64,000 nucleotides of DNA from Streptomyces aquilus (GCF_003955715.1 NZ_CP034463.1:10292001-10356000), one strand, 5' to 3'; positions 17,491 through 26,453 are shown, numbered from the stretch's first letter. Numbers and translations: made by a program. Notes: generated from the letters alone by a model not told the origin.

Positions 17491-17668
17491 TCACGGCGGT
17501 TCCAGGTCGCGGAGTGCTTGTAGTTCAGCGTCCCGCCGTTCTGCACAGGTGACAGTGCAGTTCGCTTGTGAGTCGAACGCACTGTTGCTGCGAGCCATGG
17601 AAGCCTTGAAGGCTTCCAGGAAGCTCTGTTCGACCGTTGTCGCGCGCGTGTAGGCAGCGGAAAGGATG
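17491..17668 (-). pseudogene. C-terminal fragment cut by the IS3 element
   Basis: Reading leftward from the IS3 left end gives SAAYTRATTVEQSFLEAFKA, then NSAFDSQANCTVTCAERRD and a stop after LRDLEPP. It looks like a real helical C-terminus whose N-terminal part is gone. It may or may not belong to the MFS fragment on the other side of the element. From 17373 to here no gene is seen. Confidence 0.4.
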
Positions 17669-17736
17669 TAGGGACTGCTGCAGGGTTGGGTGACCCTGAT
17701 CTGGCTCGCTGAGGGGCGGGCTGGAAGGATGTCGCA

Positions 17737-18048
17737 ATGCCCAAGCCGTATCCGAAGGAGTTCCGCGAGGACGTCGTGCGGGTCGCGCGCAACCGCGAGC
17801 CCGGCGTCACCCTGGAGCAAGTCGCCGCTGATTTCGGCGTCCACCCGGCCTCATTGACGAAGTGGATCCGACGCGCGGCGGCTGAGGAACGCGGCGAGCC
17901 GGGCCCGGCCGCCGGTCCTGGCTCCGCAAGGAGTGAGTTGGCTGAGCTGGCCGAGGCCCGCAAGCGGATCAGGCTGCTGGAGCAGGAGAACGAGGTACTG
18001 CGCCGGGCCGCGGCGTATCTGTCGCAGGCGAATCTGCCGGCAAAATGA
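17737..18048 (+). CDS. IS3-family OrfA (HTH_Tnp_1)
   Basis: The 103-residue protein starts MPKPYPKEFREDVVRVARN. Its helix-turn-helix (VTLEQVAADFGVHPASLTKW) is followed by a leucine zipper-like helix (RIRLLEQENEVLRRAAAYL), typical of IS3 OrfA proteins that bind the ends and pair with OrfB. The stop overlaps the orfB start as ATGA at 18045-18048. OrfB is therefore made by coupled re-initiation, not by the usual frameshift. Confidence 0.9.
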   Translation: MPKPYPKEFREDVVRVARNREPGVTLEQVAADFGVHPASLTKWIRRAAAEERGEPGPAAGPGSARSELAELAEARKRIRLLEQENEVLRRAAAYLSQANLPAK

Positions 18049-18935
18049 TGTACCCGCTCGTCCGCGAGCTGGCCGCCGCCGTCGCCCCTCGTCGTGTGCC
18101 GGTGGCGGTGACGTGCCGGGTGCTCGGGCTGGCCCGTCAGCCCTACTACCGGTGGCTGAGGTCCCCGGTCACCGACACCGAACTGACCGAGGCCTACCGG
18201 GCCAACGCCCTGTTCAACGCGCACCGCGACGACCCGGAGTTCGGCCACCGCTTCCTCGTCGACGAGGCCCGCGCCGCAGGCGAGGCGATGGCTGAGCGGA
18301 CCGCCTGGCGGATCTGCCGGGACAACCGCTGGTGGAGCGTGTTCGGCAAGCGCAAGGGCCGCGGCAAGAACGCCAAGGCGGGGCCGCCGGTTCACAACGA
18401 CCGGGTGCAGCGCGACTTCACCGCCCAGGCGCCGAACCGACTGTGGCTGACCGACATCACCGAGCACCCCACCGGCGAGGGCAAGCTGTATCTCTGTGCG
18501 GTCAAGGACGTGTTCTCGGGCCGCATCGTGGGCTACTCCATCGACGCAAGGATGAAGTCCCGCCTCGCGGTGACCGCGCTGGAGTCTGCCATCGCCCGCC
18601 GCGGCCAGGTCGCCGGATGCATCGTGCATTCGGATCGTGGATCGCAGTTCCGTTCACGGAAATTCGTCGCCGTTCTCACCCACCACGGCATGGCCGGCTC
18701 GATGGGAAAGGTCGGGGCAGCCGGCGACAACGCGGCGATGGAGAGCTTCTTCGCGCTGCTGCAGAAGAACGTCCTGGATCGCCAAGTCTGGTCCATTCGA
18801 CAGGAGTTGCGGATCGCGATCGTGACCTGGATCGAGCGCAATTACCACCGCCGTCGACGCCAAAGACGCCTGGCCCGTTTGACCCCCATCGAGTACGAGA
18901 CCATCATGACCCCACCCGCAGCCCTGGCTGCATAA
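18045..18935 (+). CDS. IS3-family OrfB transposase
   Basis: The 296-residue integrase-fold transposase carries the DDE residues in LWLTDITEHPTG (Asp), CIVHSDRGSQFRS (Asp) and NAAMESFFALLQK (Glu). It ends RLARLTPIEYETIMTPP, typical of the family. All motifs are present, so the copy may be active. Its start overlaps orfA by 4 bases. Confidence 0.93.
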   Translation: MMYPLVRELAAAVAPRRVPVAVTCRVLGLARQPYYRWLRSPVTDTELTEAYRANALFNAHRDDPEFGHRFLVDEARAAGEAMAERTAWRICRDNRWWSVFGKRKGRGKNAKAGPPVHNDRVQRDFTAQAPNRLWLTDITEHPTGEGKLYLCAVKDVFSGRIVGYSIDARMKSRLAVTALESAIARRGQVAGCIVHSDRGSQFRSRKFVAVLTHHGMAGSMGKVGAAGDNAAMESFFALLQKNVLDRQVWSIRQELRIAIVTWIERNYHRRRRQRRLARLTPIEYETIMTPPAALAA

Positions 18936-18969
18936 ATCCCGCTGTCACCTGATCACGCAGCAGTCCCTA

Positions 18970-19138
18970 TGGCGGTAGACGAAGCTGCTGAGGGCGACGA
19001 AGTGAACCAGCCACCAGTCAGGCTGAGAGCGGAAGCACAGAAGAGGCGTCGGAAGTCGGCGTTGTCGCGCAGGAGCGCGACGAGACTTGCGTGAGGGCGG
19101 CGTCGAGCGAAGAGCACCAGTGACTCCAGCAGTGTGAC
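18970..19138 (-). pseudogene. MFS-type transporter N-terminal fragment
   Basis: Leftward translation gives DNADFRRLFCASALSLTGGW, which is the start of many MFS drug-efflux proteins (usually FRRLFxARALSxLGDWF). One base is missing near 19003. The continuation FVALSSFVYRH is in the next frame, and the gene then ends at the IS3 right end. Only the first transmembrane helix survives. Confidence 0.55.
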
Positions 19139-19194
19139 GTCCCGAACGATGACCGGGACGAACGACCGGAATGACGTCGTTTGTGTCCCGCGGC

Positions 19195-20097
19195 CTACGG
19201 AGGGCCACGGAACGATCGCTGGTCAATCACAGAGGTGATGCATGACAGGCATCGTACGGGCCACGGCATCATCACATCTCCCGCGCTCCCGAAGGACAGC
19301 GAGCTGGAGGCGTCTCTGCGAGGGAAACACCTGCTTGCCGTCGTACGACGCCTACGTCGGCTGCGCTGGCCGTGCAATTGGCTGCTGTAGCGAGGCGCGC
19401 CACCCACGCGGTTACGTCCGGAGGCCATTCGGCGCATCGCCTGCACTCCTTCCCGGCGGTCCGCATCTTGGTCTCGCACCAGCCCCGCTGTGCCGTACCT
19501 CCTGAAGGTGAGGTGGCGCTCCCGCCATCGTTGACGTGCCTCCCTCATCAGTTCGGGATCCGCGAGCGGCACGTCGCCTACCTTCGGCAGAGCCCAGGCA
19601 GCGGCGAAGAGATCACGCACAGGAAACAGGTTTTCCCCTGGTGGGGGAGCAGATCCTGAGGGCGCGGTTTTGCGGATCCGGTAAGCCGCTTGCTTGCATG
19701 CGTTGCCGCAGTAGCGGCGAGGTCGGCCTGTCGCGGTCGGCTCCAGCATCGGCTTGCGGCAGTGTGCGCACCGAGGCACGCGGTCCTGTGCCTCCATTGC
19801 TGCGCGCATCATGAGCGAATGCCGTGGACCGTGCTCTGCTGCGTAATCTTCACGCAAGCCCTCTACCGCAGATGAGGTGCGCAGCTGCTGCAGAATGGTG
19901 CCCAGCACCATGTCGAGTCGCTGGTCGACTTCTCTCGTCGCGGTGATCGCCAGAGACAGCTGAGTACGGCTGGCCCCGCCCACGTAGGCGAGCAAGATCT
20001 CCCTGTCGCACGGATGCAGTTCGTTCAGCGCCCGATCCAGCCACCGTTCGTCCGCATGACGCGACGTCGGATCACGGAAGGTCGACGGCCGGCTCAT
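19195..20097 (-). CDS. Zinc-finger protein with sigma-region-4-like helices, cassette A
   Basis: The ATG at 20097 follows AAGGAGAA at 7 bases and overlaps the membrane-gene stop (ATGA). Residues 18-75 are helical and sigma-region-4-like (LDRALNELHPCDREILLAYV, then ASRTQLSLAITATREVDQR). A C-x2-C...C-x3-C finger follows at about 112-140 (CAHCRKPM, YCGNACKQAAYRIRK). It is homologous to the protein at 42692-43174. After about residue 205 the composition turns Arg/Ser-rich and unlike protein (SRRRRRTTASRCFPRRD), so the natural C-terminus has probably been lost by frameshift. DNA or RNA binding is likely. The link to the three-hairpin leader is described separately. Confidence 0.65.
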   Translation of the reverse strand: MSRPSTFRDPTSRHADERWLDRALNELHPCDREILLAYVGGASRTQLSLAITATREVDQRLDMVLGTILQQLRTSSAVEGLREDYAAEHGPRHSLMMRAAMEAQDRVPRCAHCRKPMLEPTATGRPRRYCGNACKQAAYRIRKTAPSGSAPPPGENLFPVRDLFAAAWALPKVGDVPLADPELMREARQRWRERHLTFRRYGTAGLVRDQDADRREGVQAMRRMASGRNRVGGAPRYSSQLHGQRSRRRRRTTASRCFPRRDASSSLSFGSAGDVMMPWPVRCLSCITSVIDQRSFRGPP

Positions 20098-20342
20098 CGC
20101 TGTTCTCCTTCCGAGGCCGAACCCGATGGAGCACCGGTCAACACCCCCTGGGCTTTGCGGCTCGGCAGCAGTGCAACCAGGGTGCGGCCCGTGACTTCCA
20201 GGGTCGAGACCAAGTCGGCCCCGTTCAGGCGCCGTACGACCATGACTGCGATGACACCGAAGACCACAATAGCCGCGATGACCGGCACGAGGGCTGCCAG
20301 CACGATCAGGGTGCTGGTATGGAGGAGCTGAGTAGGGAACAC
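20094..20342 (-). CDS. Small membrane protein, cassette A (82 aa)
   Basis: The GTG at 20342 lies 9 bases after GGAGG. Residues 10-33 form one long transmembrane helix (LIVLAALVPVIAAIVVFGVI), followed by VVRRLNGADLVSTLEVTGR and a polar tail. The stop overlaps the start of the zinc-finger gene by 4 bases. The gene follows a leader with three hairpins (20375-20471). The arrangement is the same as at 43171-43500, although the sequences have drifted. Confidence 0.75.
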   Translation of the reverse strand: MFPTQLLHTSTLIVLAALVPVIAAIVVFGVIAVMVVRRLNGADLVSTLEVTGRTLVALLPSRKAQGVLTGAPSGSASEGEQR

Positions 20343-20374
20343 GATGAGAGCCTCCGGCCCTGAAAATGACGAAA

Positions 20375-20471
20375 GGCCCCCAGCGTGAAGCTGGGAGCCC
20401 GGATGAGTTGAGGAAAGCGAAAAGCCCGCCAGTAGGCGGGCTCGAAGCTTGACTAGGGCACAAGAATGCCC
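20375..20471 (-). promoter_or_regulatory. Three-hairpin leader of cassette A, two terminator-like
   Basis: In transcript order: a GGGCA/TGCCC hairpin (20471-20456); then a perfect 8-bp GC stem (20442-20423) followed by UUUUCG; then a 10-bp stem with one mismatch (20399-20375) followed by UUUCG. The GGAGG and GTG of the membrane gene come next. Both later hairpins look like intrinsic terminators, yet the genes lie downstream. Attenuation or a small RNA with read-through is implied. Confidence 0.7.
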
Positions 20472-20485
20472 GACGTCAACCAATG

Positions 20486-21400
20486 TTACACATGATCAGG
20501 CAGGCATGAAACGTGCAGGTCAGATCGCCGGCCGGTGCTACTCGCCGCTTTCGTAACACAGCTCGATCGCCCAACTGTGCATCGTTGCACTGGTGGGGAA
20601 GCGGTGACACGACTACGGTGCTGCCCCCCCCTGTGCCAGCAGTCCGCGACGTCCTCTGTCGGCGCGTCCTTCCTCGGCTGCAGCGGCGGGGCCTGGACGT
20701 CGGCGCGCCTTGGGGCGTTGGAGATGAACGAGCCGAGCCCGAGCAGCTTCGCCGTCGACGTCCTCGCGGTGCTGACGACCCACGCGAAGGTGCCCCTCCC
20801 GGGTGTGGAACTGGCATGGTCGAAGGGACGGACCCGGCGCGCTCCATCGGGCGGATCTGGCGTCTCCACGAAGAGGATCTCGGGCAGCACTTTGATGAAC
20901 CATGGCGTGAGCTCGGGGAGTGCAGTTGCCAGCGCGTCGGAGCGCAACCTGACGGTGGGGACCACCTCGAAGTGCATGGGCCGACTGGTGTAGAGGTCGA
21001 TCATGTGACGGAGGACCTTCACGAACGACTGCCCCGCCGTCATCCACACCTCAGTGAGCTTGAGGGCGGAGGCCAGAGTCAGCCGAACCCGGTCAGTGCC
21101 GTTGATGGGGGCGCGCATGGGGACGGTGAAGCCGTAGCCAGCGGCATACGGCGCCTGGACGCCGATGCGCGGCAGTGAGTGGAAGATGGCGTCGGCGTCC
21201 TGGCCGCGCATGTCGAACTGGTACTGGACGATGTCCCATTGCGGCTACTCGCCGCGGGCGAGCCACATATGGGCGATCGCGTCGAGGAGGCTGCGCTGAT
21301 CCTGCGTGAGCTCCACGTCGAAGAGCGATTCCAAGGAAACCTCGTGGTACGAAGCAGAGGTGGCGGGCGACCATGGTGGTGCGTCCGTGTCCGACAGACC
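20486..21400 (-). pseudogene. Hypothetical gene with in-frame TAG and decayed end
   Basis: Leftward from about 21400 the frame reads SYHEVSLESLFDVELTQDQR and LLDAIAHMWLARGE, then TAG at 21247-21249. It resumes PQWDIVQYQFDMRGQDADAI and TGTDRVRLTLASALKL-like sequence with good coding character to about 20800. A single change (TGG to TAG) explains the stop. The last 100 codons are low-complexity, so the tail is probably also shifted. No family is recognised. It could be a real gene if the stop is suppressed. Confidence 0.5.
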
Positions 21401-21537
21401 GTCAGGGCGCGTTCATCCTACCGATTCCCTCCTTCGTCACCCTTGTGTAGATCCTTTATGCGAGCCTGCTTGTGTGAGAACGACCTCTGAAGCCGAGGGC
21501 TTCACCGAGTCGTCAGGGCGGGTAGTGGGGGATTGCT

Positions 21538-22326
21538 GTGGATTTGGTCTATGTCTCTGAGCGCAAAATCTACGGGCGGCTTGGTATCCGGCCTGTCTCC
21601 GTGCAGCAGGGTCTGCAGGCCTCGTTGAAGGTTCCGCCGTTGATCGAGGTGTCGGGAAGCCGGAGCTGGGATGAGGCGGCTGAGCCAATCGCCGGGCACG
21701 CGTTAGTGGAGAAGGCCCGGAGCAGCATCGAGCGGCGGTTCAGCCCGGTGCCGTTTACGACCCGAAACTTGCAGGTGAATCAGTGGGTCAGTTTCGATCT
21801 GGACATGGCTCAAGTAGCCGTTCACGAAGACAGTGGCACACCGCCCGAGGACGTTGCTTTGTTCGTCGGGCAGGTTCCTGCGGGGACGGCTGGCCAGCCG
21901 CGCGACCTGGGGCTCATGTTGTGCGGCTCGGTGCAGCATCTGCGTACGCAGGTGTGCGGGCGAGGCCGGATGGGCTCGGATACCACGTGGCTGCACGATC
22001 TGATTCTCGAGGTTGAGCGTCGTGAGGACCGCGGACTGAACGTGATTCCCGAGTTCCTCAATGATCTGATGCCCCATCGCCGCAGCGAAGTGCTCATCGA
22101 AGACGCCGCGTTCGGGGTGCACGGCTGGATTCAGCGAGAGCACCCGCCGTCTACTCGGGGACGTCTGCGAGGGCATGCCATTGTGTTGATGGACATTGAT
22201 CGTCCGCGGTGGGTTCACCGGCTGGTGGTGGCGACCCCTTTGTATGTGGAGGCCGTGCACGAGCCGACGTCACAGGCGCGAAGGCGGATTCTTCCCAAGA
22301 TGCGCAGGCGGGCTCGTACGCCCTGA
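21538..22326 (+). CDS. Hypothetical protein with YVSE-K N-terminus (262 aa)
   Basis: The GTG at 21538 follows GGGGGA. The protein starts MDLVYVSERKIYGRLGIRP. The short YVS-x-x-K opening recalls actinobacterial DUF7019/SAVMC3_10250-type proteins, but this is a weak resemblance. It goes on VNQWVSFDLDMAQVAVHED, PRDLGLMLCGSVQHLRTQV and GHAIVLMDIDRPRW. Composition and codon bias support coding. It is convergent with the membrane gene at 22333, with only 6 bases between the stops. Function unknown. Confidence 0.7.
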   Translation: MDLVYVSERKIYGRLGIRPVSVQQGLQASLKVPPLIEVSGSRSWDEAAEPIAGHALVEKARSSIERRFSPVPFTTRNLQVNQWVSFDLDMAQVAVHEDSGTPPEDVALFVGQVPAGTAGQPRDLGLMLCGSVQHLRTQVCGRGRMGSDTTWLHDLILEVERREDRGLNVIPEFLNDLMPHRRSEVLIEDAAFGVHGWIQREHPPSTRGRLRGHAIVLMDIDRPRWVHRLVVATPLYVEAVHEPTSQARRRILPKMRRRARTP

Positions 22327-22332
22327 TGTTCA

Positions 22333-22977
22333 TCAGCGTTCGTTGACAGTCGGCGAGGTGGGCATCAGGTCCGCGCGTGCCTGGCTCTTGATGCTCGCGA
22401 TGAGGGACTGCAGTTCCTGCCACTGCTGCCAGCACCCCTGTTCGGGCCGGGATGATGCCGGGGCGTCGTCGGACTCGGTCGGCAGCATGGTCAGCCGTAT
22501 GTGTGCGACGAACTGTGCGTAAGGACCCTGCAGCTCGCGAATCTTCCGCAGCACCTCCGGACTCCAGTAGAACGCGGCTGCGGCTGTGCTGGTTGGCGGT
22601 GAGACGACTTCCCAGGGTCGGACGCTGATGAGTGCTTCGGCTTTGTCCCGCATCGGCTGCTTGTCCGACACGGCCCCAAAGTAAATCTCGTCGAGGGTCT
22701 GGCCCAGGCGGTGAAGCCAGATACCGAGTGCTTCATAGCTGTCTTTCAGCTCCTCACGCGACCTCCTGTGCGCGTCGGTCTGCCGCTGAATATCTTGTTG
22801 GTGTTCGAAGAGCCGACGGCTGTTCTCGAAGTGCCGGTCTATCAGATCGATGTGGTGCGCTGTTCCGCGAGCTGCGACGATGTAGCCGAGACGGGTGCCG
22901 ATCGCCAGGGCGAAGAACACGGTGATGAGGTTGGCTACAAAAGAAATGGAGTTATCTGTCACTCCGCCAGTGTCCAC
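22333..22977 (-). CDS. Membrane-anchored hypothetical protein (214 aa)
   Basis: The start is the GTG at 22977 (MDTGGVTDNSISFVANL) or a GTG five codons later. One transmembrane helix lies at about 9-35 (ISFVANLITVFFALAIGTRL). A long soluble helical part follows (FENSRRLFEHQQDIQRQTDA; SYEALGIWLHRLGQTLDEI), probably a coiled coil facing the cytoplasm. The C-terminus has QLQ-type helices and no catalytic motif. Not recognised. Confidence 0.7.
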   Translation of the reverse strand: MDTGGVTDNSISFVANLITVFFALAIGTRLGYIVAARGTAHHIDLIDRHFENSRRLFEHQQDIQRQTDAHRRSREELKDSYEALGIWLHRLGQTLDEIYFGAVSDKQPMRDKAEALISVRPWEVVSPPTSTAAAAFYWSPEVLRKIRELQGPYAQFVAHIRLTMLPTESDDAPASSRPEQGCWQQWQELQSLIASIKSQARADLMPTSPTVNER

Positions 22978-23064
22978 AGCACCTGCAGCGTGCGCAGGAC
23001 AACAGCCAAGAGCAAGCGGCCGGGATGATCGCGGAGCGGATCGTGCCGAGAGAACCAGGCGGGT

Positions 23065-23409
23065 TCACGCCGCTCGCCACCTGCGGCCGGCAAGGAGGTC
23101 AGGTCTCACAACGCATGGCGCCGCGTCGATGCTGGGGCCGTGGTTGCGCTCACCGGCGAGGAATTCCCAGAGCCACTGCGGGCGCGGCGGCGCCGTTGCT
23201 GACAGGTCCTCAACGACGCAGTCATGGCCGAGTGAGCTCCTTCCCACAGGTGCCCGGACGCTGCGGAGCGCCTGGCCGATGTGTTGCTCGCCGCGGCCGG
23301 TAGTAGTCGGGCTGTGGCTTGTGGTCAGAGGAGGGGGTGGACCTTTCCTTGACGAAGGCGGCGGTATGGGCGAGGCCGTTGTCGGGCCATCCCATGGGTT
23401 ACGGCCCAT
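23065..23409 (-). CDS. Possible hypothetical protein (114 aa)
   Basis: The ATG at 23409 (MGRNPWDGPTTASPIPP) opens a frame whose second half looks coding (GEQHIGQALRSVRAPVG, PRPQWLWEFLAGERNHG). The first half is Pro/Ser-rich. There is no clear ribosome site and no family match. Listed with low confidence because nothing else explains this stretch. Confidence 0.3.
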   Translation of the reverse strand: MGRNPWDGPTTASPIPPPSSRKGPPPPLTTSHSPTTTGRGEQHIGQALRSVRAPVGRSSLGHDCVVEDLSATAPPRPQWLWEFLAGERNHGPSIDAAPCVVRPDLLAGRRWRAA

Positions 23410-23477
23410 GACGAGAGATTGAGTGGCTCCTTGCCGTGGATGAGCGGGCTGCCCCTGCTGCACTTGGGGAGCAGGTG

Positions 23478-24026
23478 TTAGCTCGGGGGTGAGGCGTGTT
23501 CGGCTGCGTCGAGGAGGAGGTGCCAGGGGTACTCCTTGGGTTTGCCTTGGCCTGGCTGGTTGGGGATGAAGCCGTCCTTGCCGTACAGGACCCCAACGCC
23601 CATCGCGCGAAGCTCGGCGACGCTGCGTTCGAACCCGTGATGCTGTACGTATGCAGCGTTGACGCAGGGCATGGTCACGGTCGGAATGTTCTTGCCGATG
23701 GCTTCGGCGGCGACGCCCACCACGAAGTCGTGGGTGAGGCCGAGCGCCCATGAGTTGATCGTGTTGAAGGTGGCCGGCGCGACCGCGATCACGTCCGCTG
23801 TCGGCCACACGTCCGGTTCGCCGGGCAGCTTGTACTCGCTGCGCACGGGATGCCCGGTCAAGCGCTCCAGCTCGGCGAGTTGCGGGGCCAGCCAGCGTGC
23901 GGCGGTGGGGGTGAGACCGAGGCACACGTCGAAGCCGCGCTCGTGCGCGTTGTGGATCACCTGCGCGACGTCGAAGACGGGAGGGGCGGCGCTGCCGAAC
24001 AGGTAGAGCACACGAGTCGTCGTCAT
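23478..24026 (-). CDS. Flavoprotein of the HFCD (phosphopantothenoylcysteine decarboxylase-like) family
   Basis: The ATG at 24026 gives a 182-aa protein starting MTTTRVLYLFGSAAPPV. The fold's landmarks are a first strand and loop (RVLYLFGSA), ADVIAVAPATFNTINSWALG (FMN-phosphate/active-site region of HFCD proteins), and IPTVTMPCVNAAYVQHHGFE near the catalytic loop. It is divergent from the HTH/TPR-like regulator at 24117 with a 90-bp shared promoter region. This pairing recurs in streptomycetes as far as I recall. The reaction is unknown; a decarboxylase or FMN-dependent reductase role is inferred. Confidence 0.85.
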   Translation of the reverse strand: MTTTRVLYLFGSAAPPVFDVAQVIHNAHERGFDVCLGLTPTAARWLAPQLAELERLTGHPVRSEYKLPGEPDVWPTADVIAVAPATFNTINSWALGLTHDFVVGVAAEAIGKNIPTVTMPCVNAAYVQHHGFERSVAELRAMGVGVLYGKDGFIPNQPGQGKPKEYPWHLLLDAAEHASPPS

Positions 24027-24116
24027 GGCTCTATACGACCACATGCAACGGTGCCCGCCCGGAGGGGAGTCGGGCGCGGGTAGTGTTCCCAGTGGGTGCT
24101 TTGAACGGAGAGCAGA

Positions 24117-25307
24117 ATGCCCACACCGGACGAGAACCACACGGGCGCACGGATCAGGGAGCAGCGCAGGCTGGCCCGGCTCACGCAGCGGCAGTTCGCT
24201 GCCCGGTTGCCCTACTCCTACAGCTACCTCACCCAGGTGGAGTGCGGTGCGCGCCCGGCGACGGCCGACTTTGTGGCGGCGTGTGCGAAGACGCTCAACA
24301 TTGACGTGACCGTGCTGACCGGCCAGCCGTACGTGACGCAGCTCCAGCGGGACCGGCTGGCCGAACTCGTGCGGCCGATCCGTGAAGCTCTCGACCTGTA
24401 TGACCTCGGCCCGAACCCGGACGTGACTGCACGGCCGGCCGGCCAGCTCGTCGCCGGTGCGGACCAACTGTGCGCACAGGTCCGTGCCGCGCACTTGCGG
24501 ACGGCTGCCCGCGCTCTTCCGGGCATCATTGCCGAGCTGACGCACACGGCGTGGTCGACGCCTTCGACCGCGTTGTGGCAGGCCCTTGCCTCGTGCTACC
24601 GCACCGCGCACGACATCAGTGTGAAGCTCGGCTACTACGACCTGTCGGCTGTTGCCCTGGACCGGATGGATTGGGCGGCGCAACGGGCCTCCGACCCCTG
24701 CCTGGCCGCGGTGCGCCAGTACATGCGGGCCCTGGTCTACTTCCGCGAGGGCGAGTACCGGATCGGCCAGAGGCTGATCGCTTCTGGCCAGAGCGTGGTG
24801 GGCCAGGACGGCACGACCCGCGAGGCGTTGGCCGTCACAGGACAGCTGCACCTGGGTGCCTCAGTGATCTCCGCACGTGCTGAAGACGCCGCCGCCGTCC
24901 AGGTCCACATCGGCGAGGCGCGCCGCATCGCGGGAAAGCTCGGTGACGCCGGCGAGATCCACTGGCTCAGCTTCGGCCCGACCAACGTGGACCTGCACGA
25001 GATGTCCGCGGCCGTGGAGATGCACGCCTACGACGACGCCCTCACCAAAGCCCACAAGATCGGAAAGAAGCTGCCGCCGCAGCTGGCTACTTCCCGGCGA
25101 GCTCATTTCCTGATCGACCAGGCACGCACCCAGATGGAGACGGGACACGCCGACGGCGCGCTGATGTCGCTGCTTGAAGCCCGTCGCGTTGCTCCGGAGC
25201 AGACCCGCTATCACCCGGCGGCGAGGGAGACTATCACCGGCCTGGTGCACCTGTCCCGCCGGACCCCGGACAGCCTCAACCACATGGCTGCCTGGATCGG
25301 CCTGTAA
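24117..25307 (+). CDS. XRE-family regulator with TPR-like C-terminal region
   Basis: The ATG at 24117 follows GGAGAGCAG. Residues 10-70 hold an Xre HTH (ARIREQRRLARLTQRQFAAR, LPYSYSYLTQVECGARPA). The remaining 320 residues are helical repeats (ALWQALASCYRTAHDISVKL; LAAVRQYMRALVYFREGEYR; AHFLIDQARTQMETGHADGA), as in actinobacterial Xre-TPR regulators. No frame damage is seen. It likely controls the divergent flavoprotein gene across 24027-24116 and may itself respond to a small ligand. Confidence 0.85.
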   Translation: MPTPDENHTGARIREQRRLARLTQRQFAARLPYSYSYLTQVECGARPATADFVAACAKTLNIDVTVLTGQPYVTQLQRDRLAELVRPIREALDLYDLGPNPDVTARPAGQLVAGADQLCAQVRAAHLRTAARALPGIIAELTHTAWSTPSTALWQALASCYRTAHDISVKLGYYDLSAVALDRMDWAAQRASDPCLAAVRQYMRALVYFREGEYRIGQRLIASGQSVVGQDGTTREALAVTGQLHLGASVISARAEDAAAVQVHIGEARRIAGKLGDAGEIHWLSFGPTNVDLHEMSAAVEMHAYDDALTKAHKIGKKLPPQLATSRRAHFLIDQARTQMETGHADGALMSLLEARRVAPEQTRYHPAARETITGLVHLSRRTPDSLNHMAAWIGL

Positions 25308-25396
25308 AGCGCTCTCGCATCTCTCACAAAACAGTGAGAGTTCTGCCCCTCGCACCGCGCCACGCTGTTCTCATTCCTGGTCAACGATCAGGCGGT

Positions 25397-25515
25397 GTGA
25401 GCACGGTGACACCTGCTCAGACTCTCAATGCAGCGTCGGCCCGTGCTTCCACCGAGGCCGTGATGGGGTGCGCCCCGACAGCCGCGCAAGCGGCTTGGGG
25501 GACTGGCCTATCTGA
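25397..25515 (+). pseudogene. 5' fragment of a gene cut by IS5 copy 1
   Basis: The GTG at 25397 opens VSTVTPAQTLNAASARA, then EAVMGCAPTAAQAAWGTG, and is interrupted by the IS at 25516. The original 3' part is not recognised on the other side of the two IS elements. Evidence is limited to the start and composition. Confidence 0.35.
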
Positions 25516-25595
25516 GTGGGTGTTCTGCGAGTCGTCGTGTCTGGTTGTCCGGTTTGAGGGGTTGCGGTTGACGGCTTCTGCGGTGTGCTGGAGAC

Positions 25596-26453
25596 GTGGC
25601 TGAGCGGCAGCCGTACCCGAGTGATCTGTCGGATGAGGCATGGGAGTTGATCCGGCCGGTCATCACGGCCTGGAAGGGACAGCACCGCTCGGTCAGCGGT
25701 CATCAGGGCCGATACGAGATGCGGGAGATCGTGAACGCGATCCTGTATCAGGCCCGGGTCGGCTGCCAGTGGCGTTACCTGCCGCACGACTTCCCGCCGT
25801 ACACCGCGGTGTACTACTACTTCGGGCTGTGGCGCGATGACGGCACCGACCAGACCATCCACGATCTGCTGCGCTGGCAGGTCCGCGAGTCGAAGGGCCG
25901 GCGCGAGGACCCGTCCGCGGTCGTCATGGACTCCCAGACCGTGCACGCCTCGGTCAACGCCCCCAAGGAGACGACCGGGCTGGACCCGGGCAAGAAGAGC
26001 CGGGGCCGCAAGCGGGGCATCGCCACCGATGTACTCGGTCTGCTCATCGCCGTGATCGTGGTCGCCGCGAGCGTGCACGACAACGCCGTCGGAATCACGC
26101 TGCTGGACAAGGTGGCCGCCGACAACCCCGGCGTGGTGAAGAGCTGGGTCGATGCCGGGTTCAAGAACGCCGTCATCGAGCACGGCAGGTCGCTGGGCAT
26201 CGACGTCGAGGTGGTATCGCGTGACCCGCAGGCGAAGGGGTTCGCCCCGTCACCGAAGCGGTGGATCGTCGAGCAGACCTTCGGCACACTCATGCTGCAC
26301 CGCCGCCTGGCCCGCGACTACGAGACCCTGCCCGCCAGTTCCGCGTCCTGGATCCGCTGGTCGATGACCGACGTCATGACCCACCGGCTCACCGCCACGA
26401 CCACTCCCACCTGGCGGGACCGCCGCCGACCCGCTTCCCCCGGACCGGCATGA
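25596..26453 (+). CDS. IS5-family transposase (copy 1)
   Basis: GTG at 25596, 285 aa, complete. The N-terminal helices (YPSDLSDEAWELIRPVIT) and RVGCQWRYLPHDFPPYTAVY are typical of IS5 proteins. DDE residues are Asp in VVMDSQTVHAS, Asp in WVDAGFKN and Glu in WIVEQTFG. Identical in translation to the gene at 44555. Followed 4 bases later by the accessory gene. Confidence 0.92.
   Translation: MAERQPYPSDLSDEAWELIRPVITAWKGQHRSVSGHQGRYEMREIVNAILYQARVGCQWRYLPHDFPPYTAVYYYFGLWRDDGTDQTIHDLLRWQVRESKGRREDPSAVVMDSQTVHASVNAPKETTGLDPGKKSRGRKRGIATDVLGLLIAVIVVAASVHDNAVGITLLDKVAADNPGVVKSWVDAGFKNAVIEHGRSLGIDVEVVSRDPQAKGFAPSPKRWIVEQTFGTLMLHRRLARDYETLPASSASWIRWSMTDVMTHRLTATTTPTWRDRRRPASPGPA

Larger units (their letters stand above)
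17669..18969 (+). mobile_element. IS3-family element, about 1.3 kb
   Basis: The terminal repeats are TAGGGACTGCTGC at 17669-17681 and its complement at 18957-18969. It holds orfA and orfB. No clear target duplication is visible, so the flanks may have rearranged. It lies in a degraded MFS-type transporter gene. Confidence 0.85.

Noticed and set aside
20375..20471. The cassette leader as a retron or group II intron RNA
   Set aside because: No reverse transcriptase or intron-like domain is nearby. The hairpins look like terminators.
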